A DNA stretch of 14,038 nucleotides from Methyloprofundus sp. (GCA_030636485.1 DAOVWV010000009.1:1-14038), one strand, 5' to 3'. Positions 1 through 7,549 are shown, counted from the first letter of the stretch. Program-made: numbers and translations. The notes: a model not told the origin generated them from the letters alone.

Positions 1-5
1 CAGCA

Positions 6-1889
6 TTGCCAACTCACTTAAATAGCAAGCACTCCCCTGCCCTAGACAGGCAAACCAGCAGCCCTTTAGCCAAAAGCTGCGCCATAGTCATTATTGCCGG
101 TCTCTTATGGAAAGCACTGGATTATCCGGGTAGCTCCATAGGTTTGATAGGAATGCTTTTATTGTATGCCAGCATACTGCGTAAATATTCCTTCGCATGG
201 CTCATTGTTATACCCGCTGCATTACCCATTCTGGATTTCTCCCCCTGGACTGGCCGACTGTTTTTTTCAGAATTTGATTACTTTGTATTATTAAGCTTTG
301 CCCTAAGTTTATGGTATGGAAGATGGAATTCACCTTTAAAAATCATCAAACCAGGCGTTCTTTTTCTCTTCGCCCTTTATACTTTGCTTTACATTATCAG
401 CCTGTTACAAGGTTTATTTCCTTGGCAAGCATTAGATATCAATGCATTTACTAATTATTACAGTCAATATAATGCTCTTAGAGTTGCTAAAGGCTTGATC
501 TGGGCAAACTTATTTCTACCTCTACTCGCCTATCAGCAATATTCCCATAAAGACATCAAAACATATTTCACTTACGGTATTTTAACGGGTTTGACGCTAA
601 GCGTATTTTGTAGTCTTTGGGAGCGGACTATCTTTACTGGCTTATTTGATTTTTCTAGCGATTTCCGCATTACATCGACTTTTTATAGCATGCATACAGG
701 CGGTGCTCCCTTAGATGCCTATCTTTTGTTAAGCATACCGTTTATCAGCCTTTTATTAATACAGTCAAAAAACATCTTGCTGCGTACGTTATTTATCCCA
801 CTGCTATTTGCTATCAGCCTTTACACCCTTCTAGTCACCTACTCCAGAGGCAGCTATATTGCTTTTGTTTTTACACTATTGATACTAATAAGCGGACTAT
901 TTATCTGCTATCGACAACAAATAACCAGCCACTGGAAAAAGTTATTGTGGCTACCGTCATTTTTGCTACTCACAGCCATCATTGCCACTCCGGTTTTAAA
1001 AGGTTCATTTATTCAGCACCGTTTTAGTCAGGCTCATCAGGCGGCAGATACCCGCACTGATCATTGGCTAGGTGCCATCGCCATGATGGATTCAGGTATC
1101 TTTACCTCCTTATTTGGCATGGGGTTAGGCTCATTCCCAAGAACCTATCTATGGAATCACTTTAGCGATCAAATACCCGCAACTTTCCTTTTACATCAGG
1201 AAAAAAATGATAGTTACCTACAACTCGGGGCAGGACGGCCGTTATATATAGAACAAATAATTAAGATAACAGCGAATACTCGCTATAATCTAAGTCTTGA
1301 TTATCGAATGAATTCTGCGCACAGTCGCTTGAGCATCTCAATCTGTGAAAAAGCCATTCAACACTCTTTTAACTGTCAGGAAACCGAACTGATACCCGAA
1401 CAGAAACAAGCTGACTGGCAACATTTCACACGCACTATCAATACACAAAACCTGAGTAGCAACTTTCGCCCCATAAAACTGATATTGCGCAACAAGCAGC
1501 CTGATAGCAGCATTGAGATAAAAAACATTGCTTTAAATTCAGCTAATAAAGAAAGTTTAATACAAAATGGAAGCTTCTCAAAAGGCATGGATCACTGGTT
1601 CTTTACATCCGATGATCATATCCCTTGGCGTGCTGAAAACCTATGGGTACAAATCCTTTTTGATCAAGGCTGGCTGGGGCTAATATCATTTATGTTAATC
1701 TTGTTTTACAGCGTCATTTATCTCTGTCAACAATTACTAAAACAGGATTATTATGCGGCTATTACGCTTAGCTCATTAACTGGTTTTTTTATTGTGGGCA
1801 TCATAGATAGCCCATTTGACCAGGCAATAATATCGCTATTATTTTTTATGATTGTTTATATTTCCCTCATCAATCCAGAGCATAAATAG
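6..1889 (+). CDS. O-antigen ligase / Wzy polymerase-like membrane protein with periplasmic insert (5' end uncertain)
   Basis: Predicted inner-membrane protein of the O-antigen ligase/polymerase (Wzy_C) superfamily, which joins polysaccharide chains or repeat units on the periplasmic face. About ten hydrophobic segments lie in residues 24-345, including the family-typical segment around TYSRGSYIAF, followed by GMGLGSFP near residue 371. Three more hydrophobic segments follow residue 550. Between them, about residues 395-545 form a polar, beta-rich insert starting LQLGAGRPLY and ending NGSFSKGMDHW, just before NLWVQILFDQGWLGL, the usual periplasmic-loop end of the family. The insert looks like a carbohydrate-binding beta-sandwich, which is inference. 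The only start in view is TTG at 6; the frame is open to the window edge, so the true start may lie outside. The downstream exosortase locus suggests exopolysaccharide polymerisation rather than LPS ligation, but the sequence alone does not decide this. Confidence 0.82.
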   Translation: MPTHLNSKHSPALDRQTSSPLAKSCAIVIIAGLLWKALDYPGSSIGLIGMLLLYASILRKYSFAWLIVIPAALPILDFSPWTGRLFFSEFDYFVLLSFALSLWYGRWNSPLKIIKPGVLFLFALYTLLYIISLLQGLFPWQALDINAFTNYYSQYNALRVAKGLIWANLFLPLLAYQQYSHKDIKTYFTYGILTGLTLSVFCSLWERTIFTGLFDFSSDFRITSTFYSMHTGGAPLDAYLLLSIPFISLLLIQSKNILLRTLFIPLLFAISLYTLLVTYSRGSYIAFVFTLLILISGLFICYRQQITSHWKKLLWLPSFLLLTAIIATPVLKGSFIQHRFSQAHQAADTRTDHWLGAIAMMDSGIFTSLFGMGLGSFPRTYLWNHFSDQIPATFLLHQEKNDSYLQLGAGRPLYIEQIIKITANTRYNLSLDYRMNSAHSRLSISICEKAIQHSFNCQETELIPEQKQADWQHFTRTINTQNLSSNFRPIKLILRNKQPDSSIEIKNIALNSANKESLIQNGSFSKGMDHWFFTSDDHIPWRAENLWVQILFDQGWLGLISFMLILFYSVIYLCQQLLKQDYYAAITLSSLTGFFIVGIIDSPFDQAIISLLFFMIVYISLINPEHK

Positions 1890-1893
1890 CATA

Positions 1894-1909
1894 GCTAATA
1901 GGCATTAGC
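1894..1909. other. Small inverted repeat after the ligase-like gene
   Basis: GCTAAT (1894-1899) and ATTAGC (1904-1909) form a perfect 6-bp stem with a 4-nt loop, five bases after the stop codon. No T-run follows, so it is at best a weak 3'-end hairpin and not a classical intrinsic terminator. Confidence 0.3.
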
Positions 1910-1927
1910 AAACAGCCACATCAATGA

Positions 1928-1956
1928 TTGACATAAATAAAACTAATCGCTATTAT
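1928..1956 (+). promoter_or_regulatory. Predicted sigma70 promoter of the exosortase operon
   Basis: A perfect -35 hexamer TTGACA (1928-1933) is followed after exactly 17 bases by TATTAT (1951-1956), a 5/6 match to the -10 consensus. Transcription would start near 1963, giving a leader of about 160 nt before the exosortase start codon at 2126. The site lies in the gap after the ligase-like gene, so the exosortase genes can be expressed separately from it. Confidence 0.65.
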
Positions 1957-2015
1957 GAGTCAACTTTAAATATAGTTTTTGCCTTTTCAATGCTAGATAA
2001 CGGAGCTAAATATGT

Positions 2016-2100
2016 TGGGCTATATGGGGCTGTGACCTAGCCCAGAGAACCCTATGCTAAAGAATGGCATAAACATTAGATATACCAAATAGGGCTATAG
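2016..2100 (+). promoter_or_regulatory. Structured 5' leader with competing stems
   Basis: Within the predicted leader, TGGGCTA (2016-2022) can pair with TAGCCCA (2038-2044), and CCCTAT (2050-2055) can pair with ATAGGG (2089-2094). The second arm overlaps another GGGCTA (2092-2097) that could pair with TAGCCC (2038-2043) instead. The two folds exclude each other. TATGC (2053-2057) and GCATA (2067-2071) give a further small stem. I do not recognise a known riboswitch class; the conserved bases expected for a GEMM cyclic-di-GMP aptamer are not evident. The stems are short and the regulatory role is inference. Confidence 0.3.
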
Positions 2101-2125
2101 TAAAAACCAAATATCTTTTAAATTC

Positions 2126-2974
2126 ATGGAAAACCATCGTCAAAATAACACGACCAACCTGGAGCCTACAAACCAAGCATGCATTTGGCTGGTCTGCTCT
2201 TTACTCTTATTAGTGTTTGCTCCCACTATGGCCTGGCTTTTTGACCGCTGGACAATGGGGGTATGGCACAATGGTCACGGCATTCTTATTGCATGCGTTG
2301 TGATATATCTCATCTGGGGAGAATTAAAGAAAAACAAGCAGCTAGCAAAAAGCACAACACCCTGGGGTTTCGCAATACTGATCCCCGCCCTGTTTCTACA
2401 CATGCTAGATGCTGGAATGCACACACAATTACTGTCAGCACTCGCATTCTTTTTATCCCTTCCCGGATTCTCTTTATTATTTTTAGGCAGCGAGCGCACA
2501 AAAACCATTCTCTTTCCACTCTCCATGCTTCTTTTCACATTGCCCATTCCACTGGCCTTTACTGAATCAATCCACCTTTCACTGCGCCATATTGCGACTG
2601 ACGGTACTGCTTGGCTGCTACATTTTTTTGATGTCCCCAACTTTACATCAGGAACATTAATCCAGGTAACCAATGGCTCACTACGCGTTGCTGATGCATG
2701 CAGTGGTTTTTCCACACTCTACGCCACAATCACTATCGCCATACTCACCGCTTATTTATCTACCAGTGCGCTACGCAGAATCGCCGTTTTAAGCATTGCC
2801 ATTCCACTCGCCATTGGTGTCAATGTCATCAGGGTATTTATGCTGACGATGCTAGTGCAATGGTTTGGCATTGATGTTTTAGCCACTGCTGCTCATGAAA
2901 TTTCTGGACTATTAACTTTTGTTGTCGCTTTACCCGTTATTTTCTGGCTAGGCCAGGATCCCATAGAAGAATAA
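2126..2974 (+). CDS. Exosortase (EpsH-family transpeptidase, unassigned subtype)
   Basis: Integral membrane cysteine protease/transpeptidase of the exosortase/archaeosortase family. Known members cut short C-terminal sorting signals (PEP-CTERM type) of exported proteins, usually in bacteria that make exopolysaccharide. The 282 residues contain about seven or eight hydrophobic segments. All three family signature residues are present in the usual order and context: Cys192 in DACSGF, Arg236 in NVIRVF and His257 in AHEISG. There is no fused EpsI domain at the C terminus; a separate small gene follows after 4 nt and probably supplies the partner. The ATG at 2126 has no clear Shine-Dalgarno, but translation from it gives a normal family length. 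The subtype (XrtA, XrtB, XrtD and so on) cannot be fixed by eye. No sorted substrate is encoded in the window. Confidence 0.9.
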   Translation: MENHRQNNTTNLEPTNQACIWLVCSLLLLVFAPTMAWLFDRWTMGVWHNGHGILIACVVIYLIWGELKKNKQLAKSTTPWGFAILIPALFLHMLDAGMHTQLLSALAFFLSLPGFSLLFLGSERTKTILFPLSMLLFTLPIPLAFTESIHLSLRHIATDGTAWLLHFFDVPNFTSGTLIQVTNGSLRVADACSGFSTLYATITIAILTAYLSTSALRRIAVLSIAIPLAIGVNVIRVFMLTMLVQWFGIDVLATAAHEISGLLTFVVALPVIFWLGQDPIEE

Positions 2975-2978
2975 ACAT

Positions 2979-3623
2979 ATGCTATCCACCCGCTACGCAA
3001 TCCCAGTCAGCATTTTATTGACACTGGCGCTTATTCCGACGACGATTCACAGCTATATTAATACCACGATTAATGATGGAAAATCCGTCCATAATATCGC
3101 TGTGACACTCAATAATTTCAGCTCGACTCCAGCAAAACGAAACACTCAATGGGGTATGGATATTTTTGGTAGCGTAGACTGGTTTGAGCGTAACTATCAA
3201 GATGAAAAGTATAATACAGCCCGCTTATTTACTGCCCGTGCGTATGATCACAAACGCCTCTATCATCACCCAGAACTTGCCTTATCCTATGGTCATAACC
3301 TAGAAAAAAGCGAACGCCTAAGCTTAGCGGGTGACTCAGATATACCTGTGTTTGTACTCAAGAATAAAGAAGATTCAATCCTTGTTGCCTATGCCTTACT
3401 TTACAATGATGAATTTATCAAAGATCCCATCAATCACCAGTTCAGCGAATCAATGAGACTACTGGTCAGCGCAAGAAAACCTATGACCCTGTTTTATGCC
3501 TCTCAATCTGGATTACCACCTAATACCCAATTTGAGCAATCTGCGGTTGCATCGGTACTAGCCTTGGCTATTCAAAATTTTCAATCACAAACCATTGCCA
3601 AGCTCAATGACCCCGAGCATTGA
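2979..3623 (+). CDS. Exosortase-associated EpsI-like protein
   Basis: A 214-residue protein with one N-terminal hydrophobic segment (about residues 7-24), probably an uncleaved anchor or signal, and an otherwise soluble, presumably periplasmic body. The ATG lies 4 nt after the exosortase stop, so the two are almost certainly co-translated. Position, size and architecture match EpsI-type companions of exosortases. The stretch around residues 81-105, with ARAYD followed by LYHHPEL, resembles the EpsI region that ends in an H-P-E motif. The cysteine and GW pair usually seen just after that motif in classical EpsI is absent here (ALSYGHN instead), and the protein contains no cysteine at all. It may be a divergent EpsI branch or a distinct exosortase partner. 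The biochemical role of EpsI is not established, so no reaction is proposed. Confidence 0.6.
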   Translation: MLSTRYAIPVSILLTLALIPTTIHSYINTTINDGKSVHNIAVTLNNFSSTPAKRNTQWGMDIFGSVDWFERNYQDEKYNTARLFTARAYDHKRLYHHPELALSYGHNLEKSERLSLAGDSDIPVFVLKNKEDSILVAYALLYNDEFIKDPINHQFSESMRLLVSARKPMTLFYASQSGLPPNTQFEQSAVASVLALAIQNFQSQTIAKLNDPEH

Positions 3624-3696
3624 CATAATGCGTATATTGCTTACAATAAATGTACTAGCTGCTACCTACACGACCTGAACACCACACCTCAAATAA

Positions 3697-3702
3697 TATA
3701 AT
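3697..3702 (+). promoter_or_regulatory. Possible promoter -10 for the secreted protein/ligase pair
   Basis: A perfect TATAAT occurs at 3697-3702 in the 130-base gap before the gene at 3754. The best -35 at usable spacing is poor: CTGAAC (3675-3680) at 16 bases matches 3/6. Transcription would begin near 3709, about 45 nt before the ATG. Read-through from the exosortase genes is the alternative. Confidence 0.35.
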
Positions 3703-3753
3703 ACTGAGTAAACCCACCTTCAGTTTTATCACCACCTTAATAAGGAATTATTT

Positions 3754-4287
3754 ATGCAAACTGGTTATTTATTGAGCCTACTGTTTTTACTGACTTTCAC
3801 CCAAAATATCCAGGCTAAAGATATTTATGCAACAACAGATGATGGCATACGTGTATTACTGAAGGATAACTCAAGCTGGGAATTTATAAACAGTGTGGAT
3901 TCAGAGAATGCGGAAGATCCAACCAGAGTCGATTTAAAAGTAACCCGCATGTGGAGTAAAGGAAAAACCTGCAGAATAGGGTTAACTCTGACCAATAGAA
4001 AAGCCAGGTTTATTCGTAATCTTGCCATAGAATTGACCGCCTATATAAACGGCAATATTGATTACGATACACTTATTGTGGGTTTTTATGGTATAAAACC
4101 GACTAAGTATCAATACCGGGAAGCCATTTATTCGGGTATTAGCTGTGAACAAATTGAGCACATTTTAGTTCATGGTGCTGATTACTGTAGTGTCGGTGAA
4201 AGCCACATTCAATATGCGACTGATAAGGGTCAATGCTTAAGAGCAATTAAAGTAGTAAAAAGTGAAATAGTCAATATCCATAAATAA
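3754..4287 (+). CDS. Small secreted protein with four cysteines, unknown function
   Basis: A 177-residue exported protein. Residues 1-21 form a convincing Sec signal peptide: hydrophobic LLSLLFLLTF, then an A-x-A-like site before Lys22 (NIQA|KD). The mature start, TTDDGIRVLLKDNSSWEF, matches a pattern common in small secreted gammaproteobacterial proteins (DUF3157-like), in which an exported chain opens with an aspartate/glycine-rich beta hairpin and then K-D-x-(G/S)-x-W. The mature part has four cysteines (73, 131, 145, 161), enough for two disulfides in the periplasm. There is no membrane segment, lipobox or C-terminal sorting signal. AAGGA at 3742-3746, 7 nt before the ATG, is one of the clearest ribosome binding sites in the window. 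The stop is 4 nt before the next gene, so it is probably co-expressed with the AMP-forming ligase. The function is not recognised. Confidence 0.75.
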   Translation: MQTGYLLSLLFLLTFTQNIQAKDIYATTDDGIRVLLKDNSSWEFINSVDSENAEDPTRVDLKVTRMWSKGKTCRIGLTLTNRKARFIRNLAIELTAYINGNIDYDTLIVGFYGIKPTKYQYREAIYSGISCEQIEHILVHGADYCSVGESHIQYATDKGQCLRAIKVVKSEIVNIHK

Positions 4288-4291
4288 TACA

Positions 4292-5647
4292 ATGTACTCT
4301 CCGTTAGTTAAAAATATAGCTTTTCCACTGCATGAAAAACTGCTCAAACGCCCCACTATTCAGTATGTAAATGAGCTGGAAAAATCCCAATGGTTTAACA
4401 GAACTGATGTCGAATTATTACAACGTCAAAAATTAAACCAGTTGTTGCAATTAGCCATTGAACACTGCCCTTGGCACAAGCAGCGAATTCTGGCAGCCCA
4501 GCTGGATTTATCTAGCGACAAGCTGTTAACACTCGATGATTTAACCCGGATTCCAACCATGAGCAAGCAAGATGCTCAAATACATGGCGAGGAGATGACA
4601 TGGACAGGCGTACCAGGAGGCGCATACTCATATACAACCGGGGGTTCCAGTGGTACGCCATTAAATTTCCATTTTGGAAAATGGCGCCAGGCTTCTGATG
4701 CAGCTGGCAGGATACGAGCACGACGCTGGTGGGGAGTTGACCTGGGTGACAAAGAAGTTTATCTATGGGGTGCGCCGGTAGAGCTTGATAAAACCGACAA
4801 AATAAAGCAGATTCGTGATGGCATAATGAACCAGGTACTATTGAATGCTTTCGATATGTCTGCGGCTACAATGCAGGCATATTTGCAAACCATCCGCAAA
4901 TACCAGCCTAAATGCTTATACGGCTATGCCAGTAGCCTTGCCCTGCTAGCAAAATTTGCGCAAAATTCTGGGCAGTCAATCAATATCCCTAGCCTAAAAG
5001 TTGTTTTTACAACCGGTGAACCGCTATACCCTGATCAGCGAAAACTTATTCAAGAGACCTTTCAAGTCCCCGTCGCCAATGAATTCGGCAGTCGTGATAT
5101 AGGCTTTACCGCCCATGAAACACCTAGCGGACAAATGCTACTGATGAGTGAAAGCCATATTCTTGAAATACTTGATAATAATGCTCAGCCCGTACAAGCT
5201 GGAGAAACGGGTGAAGCCGTTATAACAGGACTCTGTTCAGAGGCGCAACCCTTTATCCGCTACCGTACGGGGGATATGATCAAGAAAACGGACGAAACGT
5301 GCCAGGCTGGCCGGGGGCTACATGTACTTGGCGAGGTCATTGGCCGTTCAACTGATTTTATCATCAAGCAAGACGGCACTATTCTGCATGCACTTGCCGT
5401 CATCTACGTTTTACGCGCCATCAAAGGTGTCGAATCCTTTAAAATCATTCAACACTCTAAAAATGAGCTGGAAGTACAGTTAGTACCTAATGCTTTGTGG
5501 CAAGAAGAAGATCAACAGAAAATCATTGCCCAACTCCAGCAACGCATGGGAAATATTAATATTAATATCAACAAAGTGCATAGCATTCCACCGGAAAAAT
5601 CAGGCAAACATCGCTACGTAGTCAGCCACGTAGCAGTAGACTTTTGA
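4292..5647 (+). CDS. PaaK/CapK-family AMP-forming acyl/aryl ligase
   Basis: A 451-residue member of the phenylacetate-CoA ligase-like branch of adenylate-forming enzymes, which activate a carboxylic acid as an acyl-AMP and usually pass it to CoA or another thiol. Visible landmarks are the ATP-phosphate loop TTGGSSGTP (residues 115-123), NEFGSRDIG (263-271) in the place of the A5 region, YRTGD (324-328) with the aspartate that binds ribose, the hinge-region GR (351-352), and a C-terminal EKSGKHR (435-441) carrying the expected lysine. All core motifs look intact and the length is normal. Such ligases (often called CapK-like) are frequent in EPS and exosortase loci, where the substrate is generally unknown. 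Phenylacetate degradation is unlikely because no other paa gene is present. The ATG at 4292 has no obvious ribosome site, consistent with coupling to the preceding gene. Confidence 0.85.
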   Translation: MYSPLVKNIAFPLHEKLLKRPTIQYVNELEKSQWFNRTDVELLQRQKLNQLLQLAIEHCPWHKQRILAAQLDLSSDKLLTLDDLTRIPTMSKQDAQIHGEEMTWTGVPGGAYSYTTGGSSGTPLNFHFGKWRQASDAAGRIRARRWWGVDLGDKEVYLWGAPVELDKTDKIKQIRDGIMNQVLLNAFDMSAATMQAYLQTIRKYQPKCLYGYASSLALLAKFAQNSGQSINIPSLKVVFTTGEPLYPDQRKLIQETFQVPVANEFGSRDIGFTAHETPSGQMLLMSESHILEILDNNAQPVQAGETGEAVITGLCSEAQPFIRYRTGDMIKKTDETCQAGRGLHVLGEVIGRSTDFIIKQDGTILHALAVIYVLRAIKGVESFKIIQHSKNELEVQLVPNALWQEEDQQKIIAQLQQRMGNINININKVHSIPPEKSGKHRYVVSHVAVDF

Positions 5648-5692
5648 TGTCTTCCAAGGTGCTGACTCTGCACATGGGACAGTTTATCACTT

Positions 5693-5764
5693 GTAGGGTG
5701 GACAATCTTTTCTGCCCATCATGGTTCAGCCTTGATGGTGGGCAAAAAAAACTGCCCACCCTAC
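5693..5764. repeat. Nested palindromic repeat between convergent genes (possible terminator)
   Basis: GTAGGGTGG (5693-5701) pairs perfectly with CCACCCTAC (5756-5764), and two more pairs follow after one mismatch. Inside it, TGCCCA (5713-5718) pairs with TGGGCA (5739-5744). The + strand continues TTTCTTTAC after the outer stem, so the element could end transcription of the ligase gene. The GTAGGGTGG...CCACCC ends resemble a type of dispersed extragenic palindrome I recall from many proteobacterial genomes; that resemblance is from memory and not checked. This gap of 170 bases separates two convergent genes. Confidence 0.6.
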
Positions 5765-5817
5765 TTTCTTTACTAGAGCCATAAGAAACGTATTATTTAT
5801 CATACCCCGTAAGTGAG

Positions 5818-6669
5818 TCAGGCTCCGCAAAGAAAACTCAAAAAAGTAGCCTGATCCACCCTAAACCCCGCTGCATTTTTATGCCCGCCACCGCCAAATT
5901 TTTTAGCCAACACAGAGACATCAAACTCACCAACCGAACGTAGTGCACACTCATAACACTGATGCTTCCCATGATAGTGATAGGTCAAACCAAAGGTGCC
6001 CGAAATTTTAGCCAGCTCATGCCCTAAATCACTACTAAAAACAGCCGGGGCATTAACAGCCAACCCTTCTAAATCATTAAGCCTGACAGCATGCCGGGTC
6101 TTTAATAATCTGCGCACATTAAACTGCTGCTGCTTAAGTAGCACCGCGCCTTCCTGGCGTAAAGTGTGTAGCTTTATTTTTTCAAAGGCAGAAAAATGGA
6201 TAGGCAAACGTAAATATAAGGCCTTACAAATCGCTTCCGTTTTAGCTAATTTATGTCGCCATAAATCATGATCCTCTATATGCTGCAACAAGACAGGGGC
6301 TTCTGCATCGGCATGAAAATAATGCCATGCAATAATACAGCCGCTCTGACTTTGAATAAATTCTATTTGCAGGTTATCAGGTAGTGCCGAATGCTTCAAG
6401 TAGGCCTCTAAATCTTTTTGCGCACTGATGTGGTGATCTAAAACCACCACTTTACTCACCCGTTCAGCCACCGAAACCAAATCCTCAATCGGGTAACAAA
6501 AGTCCACAATATACAGCTCAATATCATTGGGCACTTTAGGCATCGGCTCATGATGCTGAACAGCCTTATAGCAGGCAGAATTACCCAATGCTTTCCATAC
6601 TGCCCAGGCTGCTGCATAGCCATCCATACAGTGGGCATGATAAAGCACCCATTTATTTTTTTCACTCAT
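5818..6669 (-). CDS. DHH-family phosphoesterase
   Basis: Cytosolic metal-dependent phosphoesterase of the DHH/DHHA1 superfamily, which includes RecJ, NrnA and several uncharacterised hydrolases. The usual motifs are present when counted from MSEKNK: HCMDG (residues 13-17, Asp16), VDF (Asp56), LDHH (77-80, the DHH signature), DHD (133-135) and the C-terminal DHHA1 motif GGGGHKNAAGF (259-269). I chose the ATG at 6669. A longer frame opens at 6702, but it would overlap the end of ubiA by 23 nt and add a non-conserved leader before the conserved beta strand. From 6669 the gap to ubiA is 10 nt and the protein has 283 residues. It probably follows ubiA on one transcript. The substrate (nanoRNA, pAp or cyclic dinucleotide product) cannot be told from sequence; there is no N-terminal sensory domain. 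Confidence 0.85.
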   Translation of the reverse strand: MSEKNKWVLYHAHCMDGYAAAWAVWKALGNSACYKAVQHHEPMPKVPNDIELYIVDFCYPIEDLVSVAERVSKVVVLDHHISAQKDLEAYLKHSALPDNLQIEFIQSQSGCIIAWHYFHADAEAPVLLQHIEDHDLWRHKLAKTEAICKALYLRLPIHFSAFEKIKLHTLRQEGAVLLKQQQFNVRRLLKTRHAVRLNDLEGLAVNAPAVFSSDLGHELAKISGTFGLTYHYHGKHQCYECALRSVGEFDVSVLAKKFGGGGHKNAAGFRVDQATFLSFLCGA

Positions 6670-6679
6670 AAGCTCATTG

Positions 6680-7549
6680 CTAAACAGCAAACTCCAAAAC
6701 AAAACCGATAAAGACAGTTAATCCAAAATAATTACTATTCAAAAAAGCTTTAAAGCAATCTGCTTTATCCCGGTAAAAAATCAGTTTTTGTTGATAAATA
6801 AAAAAACCACTGGCACAGGCCAAAAAGCCATAATATATCCATGAAAGCTCCTGTAACCGCCCTAGCTGTACCATTAATAACAGAATGATTATTTGCAAGA
6901 CGGCCATAATTTCACGATCTTTATCACCAAATAAAATGGCTGTTGATTTCACCCCGATTTTTAGATCATCTTCTTTATCAACCATCGCATACATCGTGTC
7001 ATAAACCAATGCCCAAAGCACAACCGCAAGGTACATCACCCAGGCAACCGCAGGAATCTCATTGCTTTGTGCCGCAAAGGACATTGGCACCGCCCAACCA
7101 AAGGCAATCCCTAAATAAGCCTGAGGCAACTGAGTGTAACGCTTCATAAACGGGTAGCTTGCCGCCAGAAAAGCGCCACCAAAAGACAACATTATGGTGT
7201 ATTGATTGAGTAATAGCACCAATGCAAATGCCGTTAAACATAATACAGCAAACACGACTAAAGCTTCTTTTGGTGTTACCTTACCTGCCGCAATAGGTCT
7301 TAACTTAGTACGTTCTACATGTGGATCAAAATCCCGGTCAGCATAATCATTAATAACACAGCCCGCTGCCCGCATCAGTACGACACCGCTACAAATCACT
7401 ATCAGCACTAGCATATCTGGTTGCCCGGCACTTGCAACCCAAAGCGCCCATAAAGCGGGCCATAATAAAATCAAAATACCAATCGGTTTATCAAACCGAG
7501 CTAATAACCAGTATTGCTGCAAGCGGTCTAAAACATTTTCTTTATTCAC
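6680..7549 (-). CDS. ubiA: 4-hydroxybenzoate polyprenyltransferase
   Basis: Integral membrane prenyltransferase that attaches the polyprenyl tail to 4-hydroxybenzoate in ubiquinone synthesis. The 289 residues match the length of E. coli UbiA. Both aspartate-rich Mg-diphosphate motifs are present: NDYADRDFD (residues 67-75) and YDTMYAMVDKEDD (183-195). About eight or nine hydrophobic segments are visible, and the N-terminal ARFDKPIGILILLWP is characteristic of the family. The start is GTG at 7549: no ATG lies in frame just upstream, and GAG at 7557-7559 is a plausible, if weak, ribosome site. ubiC, often adjacent in gammaproteobacteria, is not in the window. It is divergently placed to the tusB-like gene. 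Confidence 0.95.
   Translation of the reverse strand: MNKENVLDRLQQYWLLARFDKPIGILILLWPALWALWVASAGQPDMLVLIVICSGVVLMRAAGCVINDYADRDFDPHVERTKLRPIAAGKVTPKEALVVFAVLCLTAFALVLLLNQYTIMLSFGGAFLAASYPFMKRYTQLPQAYLGIAFGWAVPMSFAAQSNEIPAVAWVMYLAVVLWALVYDTMYAMVDKEDDLKIGVKSTAILFGDKDREIMAVLQIIILLLMVQLGRLQELSWIYYGFLACASGFFIYQQKLIFYRDKADCFKAFLNSNYFGLTVFIGFVLEFAV

Noticed and set aside
1963..2125. GEMM-type cyclic-di-GMP riboswitch in the exosortase leader
   Set aside because: It would make sense for an EPS locus, but the conserved bases of that aptamer are not evident. Only short competing stems are seen.
2275..2715. Open frame of 146 codons on the - strand inside the exosortase gene
   Set aside because: It is wholly antisense to a gene with clear catalytic motifs, its product looks like no family, and it has no ribosome site worth noting.
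5552..5569. Three tandem AATATT-like hexamers in the ligase gene
   Set aside because: They simply encode alternating Asn-Ile residues in frame and there are only three units.
6670..6702. Longer start for the DHH protein at 6702
   Set aside because: It would overlap ubiA by 23 nt and add eleven residues without family similarity before the first conserved strand; ATG at 6669 fits better.
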